From Mesorhizobium loti CJ3sym (GTDB lineage: Bacteria > Pseudomonadota > Alphaproteobacteria > Rhizobiales > Rhizobiaceae): 64,000 nucleotides of DNA. Below are positions 59,081 to 64,000 of the stretch, piece after piece. The stretch lies in NCBI RefSeq assembly GCF_000472785.1, contig NZ_AXAL01000002.1, positions 248,001 through 312,000 on the forward strand, in the 5' to 3' direction. The position numbers and the translations under genes were made by a program. Position 1 is the first letter of the stretch; each line of letters begins with the position of its first letter. Under the pieces are notes generated by a model. The model searched no databases and had not been told where the DNA came from. It saw only the letters and a program-made list of their open reading frames with translations.

Positions 59081-60634
59081 ATGGTCGATGACGCAGCACG
59101 GGACAGCAGGCGCGAACGCCGGCGTGGACGCACAGGCGATGCCGGCAGCGAAAGCAGCCGGCGGCCCAATTACCGGTCGCTGAAGAACCCTTTCCTGCCG
59201 CAGCCGATCTTTTCGGACGATCGGGTCGCCGCGATCCACGACACGGCGCTGCGCGTGCTGGAAGAGCTCGGTATCAAGGTGCTGCTGCCGCAGGCGCGCG
59301 AATATTTCGCCAGCGCCGGCGCGCTCGTCGACCCGGATACCGACATGGTGCGCATCGGCCGCGACATGGTGGCGGCGGCACTGGCCTCGGCGCCGAAGTC
59401 GATCCAAGCGCAAGCCGGCGACCGTTCCCGCGACCTGACATTGGAACTCGGATCGATGACCTTCCTCGCCGGATGCGGGGCGCCCAACGTCACCGATCTC
59501 GAGCGCGGCCGGAGGCCCGGCACGCTGGCCGATTTCGAGGATCTGCTGCGGCTGGTGCAGCATTTCGACGTGCTGCACATGCTTGGCCCCTGCATCGAGC
59601 CGCAGGACGTCGACAACCGCTTTCGCCACTATGCCGTCAACCGCGCGCAGTTGACGCTGTCCGACAAGTTCCCCTTCGTCTTCGCGCGGGGCACGCCGCA
59701 GGTCGAGGACGGTTTTGAGATGATCCGGCTGGCGCGCGGACTGTCGCAGGACGAGTTCCTGGCGAACGCCCATTGCTACACCGTCATCAACACCAACTCG
59801 CCGCGCCAGCTCGACATTCCGATGGCGCAAGGCATCATCGATTTCGCGCGGGCCGGCCAGGTCTCCGTCATCACGCCGTTCTGCCTGGCGGGGGCTATGG
59901 CGCCGATCACGGTGGCCGGAGCGCTGGCACTGCAGCATGCCGAGGCGCTGGCGGGGCTGACGCTGGCGCAGATCGTGCGGCCCGGCGCGCCGGTCGTCTA
60001 CGGCTCCTTCTCCTCCAATGTCGACATGAAATCCGGGGCGCCGGCCTTTGGCACGCCGGAGCATGTCAAGGCGACGCTGGGCGCCGGCCAGTTGGCGCGC
60101 TTCACCGGACTGCCCTGGCGGTCGGGCGGCGGCAGTGCGGCAAACATCTCGGACGCGCAGGCAGCGCACGAAACGCAGTTCGCGCTGTGGGGTTCGGTGC
60201 TGGCCGGGGCGACGATGTGCATCCACGCCGCCGGCTGGCTGGAAGGGGGCTTGAGCGTCTCCTTCGAGAAGCTGATCACCGACATCGAGGCGCTGCAGAC
60301 CGTCGCCGAGCTGTGCGCCGCCACACCCGGAGACGACGATTCCATCGGCTTCGAGGCGATCGCGGAAGTGCAGCCGGGTGGCCATTTCTTCTCGGCCGGC
60401 CATACCATGACGCGCTATCGTACCGCCTTCTACGAACCGCTGGTGGCCGACTGGTCGAATTTCGGCAATTGGACGCAAAGCGGCTCGAAGACGGCGAGCG
60501 AGCGCGCCACCGGTGTCTGGCGGCGCGCGGTCGCCGATTTCGAGCCGCCCGCGTCGGCCGTGGCGACATCAGGCGTGCTCGACGAATTCATCGCGAAGCG
60601 TACCGAAGAAGGGGGCGCCGCGCCCGTGTCTTAA
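59081..60634 (+). CDS. MttB-family (trimethylamine methyltransferase-like) protein without pyrrolysine
   Basis: A 517-aa protein of the MttB superfamily: VLEELGIKVLLPQAREYF, FLAGCGAPNVTDLERGRRPGT, AMAPITVAGALALQHAE, IVYG-like PVVYGSFSSNVDMKSGAPAFGTPEH and GGGSAANISDAQAAHET. True MttB has an in-frame UAG for pyrrolysine; this gene has none, so it belongs with the non-Pyl group such as MtgB, which demethylates glycine betaine. It follows the DMGDH-type gene by 12 bp with GAGGAGG before its start. The pairing points to stepwise demethylation of a quaternary or tertiary amine. The basic N-terminal 30 residues are not conserved. Confidence 0.87.
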   Translation: MVDDAARDSRRERRRGRTGDAGSESSRRPNYRSLKNPFLPQPIFSDDRVAAIHDTALRVLEELGIKVLLPQAREYFASAGALVDPDTDMVRIGRDMVAAALASAPKSIQAQAGDRSRDLTLELGSMTFLAGCGAPNVTDLERGRRPGTLADFEDLLRLVQHFDVLHMLGPCIEPQDVDNRFRHYAVNRAQLTLSDKFPFVFARGTPQVEDGFEMIRLARGLSQDEFLANAHCYTVINTNSPRQLDIPMAQGIIDFARAGQVSVITPFCLAGAMAPITVAGALALQHAEALAGLTLAQIVRPGAPVVYGSFSSNVDMKSGAPAFGTPEHVKATLGAGQLARFTGLPWRSGGGSAANISDAQAAHETQFALWGSVLAGATMCIHAAGWLEGGLSVSFEKLITDIEALQTVAELCAATPGDDDSIGFEAIAEVQPGGHFFSAGHTMTRYRTAFYEPLVADWSNFGNWTQSGSKTASERATGVWRRAVADFEPPASAVATSGVLDEFIAKRTEEGGAAPVS

Positions 60635-60719
60635 GGGAAACTGGCGACCGGGACCACGCCCGAACTTTCACTTTCGGCAGGGCGCTTGGCCATTGGCAAT
60701 CGGCGCATACCGTGCAGAA

Positions 60720-61484
60720 ATGAGCGGCATGCGCGAAGCCTTGATCGCAGTGGTGATTTTCCTGTGCCTGGTGGTCGCTCCGCTGGCAAGCATGGCAATC
60801 TGGCCGAGGCTGCCGGCCAGACATCGCGACGACGATACCAACAATGTCGTGCGGCTCGCCGCCAATCTGTTCGGCGTCATGACCTCGCTGGTGCTCGGCC
60901 TGATGATCAACTCGACCAAGAACACTTTCGAATCGATCGATCACAATGTGCATGCCTATGCGACGGAGATGATCCTACTCGACAGGACATTGCGCCAATA
61001 TGGTCCCGAGGCCGACGCAGCCCGCCAACCGCTGATTGCCTATGTGCAAAGGGTGGCGACCCAGTGGTCGCAAACCGCGGAACAACCGGTCGTCGCCAAC
61101 CATCTGTCCGAACATCTGTTGACGGAGATCGGCATTCAGCTCAACGCACTGACACCGCCCGACGCGGCACGTGGCCTGCTGTTGCAGGATGCACGTCAAC
61201 GCCTGCAGAAAATTCTGGAACTGCGCTGGGCGCTGATCGAGCAGTCGGAAGGCGCGATCCCCGGGCCGTTGATCGTGATGCTGGTGGCATGGCTGGGGTT
61301 GATCTTCGCCAGTTTCGGGTTCCGCGCACCACGCAATGCGATCACCGTCTCGACCTTCGTCGTTTCGGCGGTGCTGATTGCAGGCGCACTCTATCTGATC
61401 CTCGACATGGACGTGCCGTTCTCCGGCCCGATCCAGATTTCGCCGGCGCCACTTGAGAGGGCGTTGGTGGAATTGCAGCGATGA
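60720..61484 (+). CDS. DUF4239-like membrane protein
   Basis: A 254-aa protein with four predicted transmembrane helices, two near each end (LIAVVIFLCLVVAPLASMAIW, LAANLFGVMTSLVLGLMIN, GPLIVMLVAWLGLIFASFGF, VSTFVVSAVLIAGALYLIL). The central part is helical and cytoplasmic or periplasmic. The layout matches the bestrophin-like DUF4239 family. Function unknown. The ATG at 60720 begins directly before the first helix. It follows the MttB-like gene by 85 bp on the same strand. Confidence 0.78.
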   Translation: MSGMREALIAVVIFLCLVVAPLASMAIWPRLPARHRDDDTNNVVRLAANLFGVMTSLVLGLMINSTKNTFESIDHNVHAYATEMILLDRTLRQYGPEADAARQPLIAYVQRVATQWSQTAEQPVVANHLSEHLLTEIGIQLNALTPPDAARGLLLQDARQRLQKILELRWALIEQSEGAIPGPLIVMLVAWLGLIFASFGFRAPRNAITVSTFVVSAVLIAGALYLILDMDVPFSGPIQISPAPLERALVELQR

Positions 61485-61554
61485 TGCGGAACCCGCGGCA
61501 CTCCAGCGCATTCATGGGTACGGCGAGACTCGCCGGCCATTGAGGGAGGACGAC

Positions 61555-61869
61555 ATGGGTTTCGACCAGTATCACGAACCGCCTGAGGAACTGACGCAGA
61601 AGGTGCGCACCTTTGCCCGCATGATTGCCTCGCTGATCGAGGAGGCGGAGGCGATCGGCTGGTACGAACAGCGCATGTCGGTGGAGAAGGACCCGCAGGC
61701 CAAGGCGATCATGAAGAATGCGCAGAGCGAGGAGTTCAAGCATTTCGGCATGGATCTGGAATTTCTGCTGCGGCAGAAGAAGGACTGGCGGGCGGAACTG
61801 AAGGAAATCCTGTTCACGACGGGCGATATCGTCAAGGCCGGGGAGCGGGGCGAGAAGAAGGTGGATTGA
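61555..61869 (+). CDS. EncFtn-like ferroxidase (encapsulated-ferritin family), no encapsulin nearby
   Basis: A 104-aa two-helix protein matching the encapsulated ferritin family. Aligned by eye to Rhodospirillum rubrum EncFtn, the metal ligands E32, E62 and H65 correspond to E30 (LIEEAEAIGWYEQR), E60 and H63 (QSEEFKHFGM), and W38 to W36. The FTTGDI after the second helix also matches. EncFtn forms ring decamers that oxidise Fe(II) inside encapsulin shells. This copy ends GERGEKKVD with no shell-targeting peptide, and no encapsulin gene lies in the window. The ATG follows GGGAGG by 5 bp. Confidence 0.85.
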   Translation: MGFDQYHEPPEELTQKVRTFARMIASLIEEAEAIGWYEQRMSVEKDPQAKAIMKNAQSEEFKHFGMDLEFLLRQKKDWRAELKEILFTTGDIVKAGERGEKKVD

Positions 61870-61887
61870 TAGCCTTAACGAGCTCCA

Positions 61888-62913
61888 TCAATCGCTGTCG
61901 CGCGCGATCAGCTCCAGCGGCCAGACTTCGCGGATGATGCGCGGGCCTTCGGGACCAGCGAAGGCGGGAAGCGAGGCCAGTAGCATTTCGGCGAGCCGCC
62001 GACCCATCGGCTCCAGCGCCGGGCGGAAGGCGGTCAGCGCCGGGGAAAAATAGCGGCAGAGCGGCGTGTCGACGATGACTGTCACCGCGATGTCCTGGCC
62101 GGGCCGGATGCCCATCTCGGCCAACGCCTTGCAGCCGCCGAGCGCCATGGCGTCGTTGTTGAAGATGATGGCGGTGGGCCGATCCTTGGAGAGCATTACG
62201 TCCGCCGTCACCTGATAGCCGCCGGCCTCGTTGATGAAGCCGTCGGCGATCAGGCCGGGGTCGCCTTCAATGCCGTGCCGCTTCAGCGCCTTGCGATAGC
62301 CGTCCAGGAACAGGTAGCCGAAGTTGAGATCATGCGAAGGGCGGATGGCAGCGATGCGGCGATGGCCGCGCGCGACCAGCCGGTCGACGGCTTCATCACC
62401 CGCCCTCTCGAAATCGATATCGAGCGAAGGATAGGTGTCGCCGCCGGATTGACTTCGGCCAAGCGTCGCAAAAGGAAAGCCGGCCTTGCTGAGATAATCG
62501 ATCCGATCGTCTTCCCGCCGCGTGTTGGCCAACACGACCGCGTCGGCTCGGCGCGTCTCAACCACACGGCGCAGCCTCTCCTGCTGATATTGGCCGGGCT
62601 CACCCATGACGACCATCAGATCCAGGTCATAGTCGGCGAGCCGCGCCTGCAGACCGGTCAGGAACGGGATGAAGAACGGTTCGCCATATTGCTGGTCGCC
62701 GGGATGCGGCTGCAGCATGAAGGCGATCGAACGGGTGGCGCCCTGGCGCAGGCTTCGGCCGGATTGGTTCGGCGAATAGTTGAGCTTTTTGGCCGCTTCG
62801 AGCACGCGCTGGCGGGTATCGGCGTTGACGTCGGCGCGGCCGTTCAGCGCCCGCGACACGGTGCCGATCGAGATGTTCAGGTGACGCGCAAGGTCGTGGA
62901 TGCTGGACGCCAA
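61888..62913 (-). CDS. LacI-family transcriptional regulator
   Basis: A 341-aa regulator. The N-terminal LacI helix-turn-helix reads SIHDLARHLNISIGTVSRALNGRADVNADTRQRVLEAAKKLNY. The periplasmic-binding-protein-like effector domain follows. It probably represses the divergent oxidoreductase gene and binds a sugar or sugar-acid ligand. It starts with TTG at 62913; GGGGGAGA lies 8 bp upstream and no in-frame ATG fits better. Two LacI-type palindromes sit in the divergent promoter region. Confidence 0.92.
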   Translation of the reverse strand: MASSIHDLARHLNISIGTVSRALNGRADVNADTRQRVLEAAKKLNYSPNQSGRSLRQGATRSIAFMLQPHPGDQQYGEPFFIPFLTGLQARLADYDLDLMVVMGEPGQYQQERLRRVVETRRADAVVLANTRREDDRIDYLSKAGFPFATLGRSQSGGDTYPSLDIDFERAGDEAVDRLVARGHRRIAAIRPSHDLNFGYLFLDGYRKALKRHGIEGDPGLIADGFINEAGGYQVTADVMLSKDRPTAIIFNNDAMALGGCKALAEMGIRPGQDIAVTVIVDTPLCRYFSPALTAFRPALEPMGRRLAEMLLASLPAFAGPEGPRIIREVWPLELIARDSD

Positions 62914-63021
62914 AGATCATTCTCCCCCTGCCTTGGCTAGCACCGGCTGCCGCTCAGGCCAAGGCTTCGAGATGATTTTCGCAGGCAGCCGATTGACATT
63001 CTACGCCATCGGGTGTGTTCT

Positions 63022-63049
63022 CGTAAACGTTTACGGAAAAACGTTTACG
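63022..63049. promoter_or_regulatory. Tandem LacI-type operators between the regulator and the oxidoreductase gene
   Basis: CGTAAACGTTTACG at 63022-63035 is a perfect 14-bp palindrome with the central CG typical of LacI/GalR sites. A second site, AAAACGTTTACG (63038-63049), shares the AAACGTTT core, its centre 14 bp away. Both lie between the divergent genes and could serve autoregulation and control of the oxidoreductase operon. Confidence 0.85.
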
Positions 63050-63107
63050 GTGATGCCGTGGATGCCGTGACATTCGGTCTGGAGGGACCGGACGGGAGGA
63101 GCGCCGG

Positions 63108-64000
63108 ATGATGAATGTCGTCCTCGTCGGCTGTGGTGCGATGAGCAGGCAGTGGCTCGATGCCGCGAGGCAGATCGACGGGCTCGCCATTGTCGGCCTT
63201 GTCGACCTCGACGCCGAACGGGCGAAGGCGAGGGCGCGCGAATACGACCTCGCTAGCGCTGTCATCGGCACCAGCCTCGACGCCGTACTCGATCAAACCA
63301 GGCCCGACGCGGTGTTCGATGTCGTGGTTCCCGCCGCCCGGCGCGAGGTCGCGTTTTCTGCCTTTGCCCACAATTGTCATCTCCTGACCGAAAAGCCACT
63401 GGCCGACAGTCCTGAGAATGCGCGCGCCATCATCGAGGCGGCACGTCGGGCAGAGCGTATCCATGCCGTGGTGCAGAACCGGCGCTATGTCGCCAATGTC
63501 AGGCGCATCCGGCGGTTTCTCGACTCCGGCGCCATTGGCGCTGCGACCTCCATCCATGCCGACTTCTTCGTCGCGCCGCATTTCGGCGGCTTTCGCGAGG
63601 AGATGGCGCATGTGCTGCTGCTCGACATGGCGATCCACACTTTCGACGCCGCCCGCTACATGGCTGCGGGCGAGCCGTCCAGCGTCTATTGCCAGGAATG
63701 GGAGCCGGCCAATTCATGGTACCGGCAGGGTTCGTCGGCCAGCGCCGTAATTGATTTCGGCAGCGGCAAGGTCTTCACCTATGCCGGCTCCTGGTGCGCC
63801 GACGGTTTTCGCACGAGCTGGGAAGGCAGCTGGCGCATCGTCGCCGAGCGCGGCAGCCTCATTTGGGATGGCCATGACGGCCTGAAGGCGGAAGTGGTGG
63901 CGTCGGGTCGCGATGGCCTGATCGACAAGACCCAGCCGATCGACGTGCCGCCGCTCGATCCCGCCGACCGCATCGGCGGTCATCTCGGCATCATCCGGGA
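63108..64000 (+). CDS. Gfo/Idh/MocA-family oxidoreductase (3' end outside the window)
   Basis: A Rossmann-fold dehydrogenase, open to the right edge, with about 297 codons visible. The N terminus MNVVLVGCGAMSRQWLDAA is the NAD(P) loop. LTEKPLAD carries the conserved EKP motif, and LLLDMAIHTFDAARYM has the catalytic-type D...H pattern. It probably oxidises a sugar or inositol-type substrate. The start at 63108 (a second ATG follows directly) has GGGAGGA upstream. The LacI gene and operators are divergent from it, pointing to a carbohydrate utilisation operon that continues beyond the window. Confidence 0.9.
   Translation, partial: MMNVVLVGCGAMSRQWLDAARQIDGLAIVGLVDLDAERAKARAREYDLASAVIGTSLDAVLDQTRPDAVFDVVVPAARREVAFSAFAHNCHLLTEKPLADSPENARAIIEAARRAERIHAVVQNRRYVANVRRIRRFLDSGAIGAATSIHADFFVAPHFGGFREEMAHVLLLDMAIHTFDAARYMAAGEPSSVYCQEWEPANSWYRQGSSASAVIDFGSGKVFTYAGSWCADGFRTSWEGSWRIVAERGSLIWDGHDGLKAEVVASGRDGLIDKTQPIDVPPLDPADRIGGHLGIIR

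Noticed and set aside
58139..60478. A 779-aa open frame on the minus strand opposite the DMGDH-MttB genes
   Set aside because: It is antisense to two recognised enzymes and has the same low-information composition as other mirror frames.

Overview
The window is a chromosomal segment of a high-GC alphaproteobacterium of the order Rhizobiales. A Mesorhizobium-type genome fits best. The evidence is the gene content and order, an FtsZ with a long Gln/Pro-rich linker, the btaAB lipid genes, and several short palindromic repeats that I recognise as common in Mesorhizobium and its relatives. No tRNA, rRNA operon, insertion sequence or CRISPR array was seen. The one RNA gene is the RNase P RNA.

Layout. 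1-4260: a serine beta-lactamase-fold hydrolase, an NAD-dependent beta-hydroxyacid dehydrogenase, and the leftward btaAB operon for the phosphorus-free lipid DGTS, preceded by a near-perfect Pho box. 4265-8524: an orphan hypothetical gene and a fused HyuA/HyuB 5-oxoprolinase carrying a palindromic repeat inserted in frame. 8710-12690: a small lipoprotein, a TerB/DnaJ protein coupled to an AmpD-like amidase, a lytic transglycosylase, rnpB and a ParD/ParE toxin-antitoxin pair. 12700-13815: a PLP-dependent Cys/Met-metabolism enzyme.

14013-34350 is the complete dcw (division and cell wall) cluster: mraZ, rsmH, ftsL, ftsI, murE, murF, mraY, murD, ftsW, murG, murC, murB, ddl, ftsQ, ftsA, ftsZ, lpxC. 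Most junctions overlap or nearly abut. Transcription probably starts at a promoter whose -35/-10 region is covered by three 10-bp-phased CCCAT repeats, the MraZ operator. A hairpin-bearing 302-bp gap separates murB from ddl, and a strong hairpin follows ftsZ. 34602-40395 continues with bamD, recN, ligA and a DUF2461 gene. Together this half of the window makes peptidoglycan precursors, assembles the divisome, starts lipid A synthesis and inserts outer-membrane proteins.

40421-54824 is a mosaic of metabolic, transport and envelope genes: two SDR dehydrogenases, AzlCD, PepP-type aminopeptidase, PrmA, a SCO1-like protein, CreA, a phosphonate-type hexapeptide acyltransferase, a Gly/Asn-rich small secreted protein, a beta-barrel protein, a TMEM175-like channel, a MATE exporter and an L,D-transpeptidase. 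An autotransporter fragment and several palindromic repeats lie between them. 54884-64000 holds a phytase-like esterase-domain protein, a dimethylglycine/sarcosine dehydrogenase paired with an MttB-family methyltransferase lacking pyrrolysine, an EncFtn-type ferroxidase with no encapsulin nearby, and a LacI regulator divergent from a Gfo/Idh/MocA oxidoreductase that runs off the end.

The observations most worth following are the in-frame repeat inside the oxoprolinase, the orphan EncFtn, the DMGDH-MttB pair with no corrinoid protein in view, the paired hairpins before a TTG-started orphan gene, and repeats that supply stop codons and C-terminal residues.
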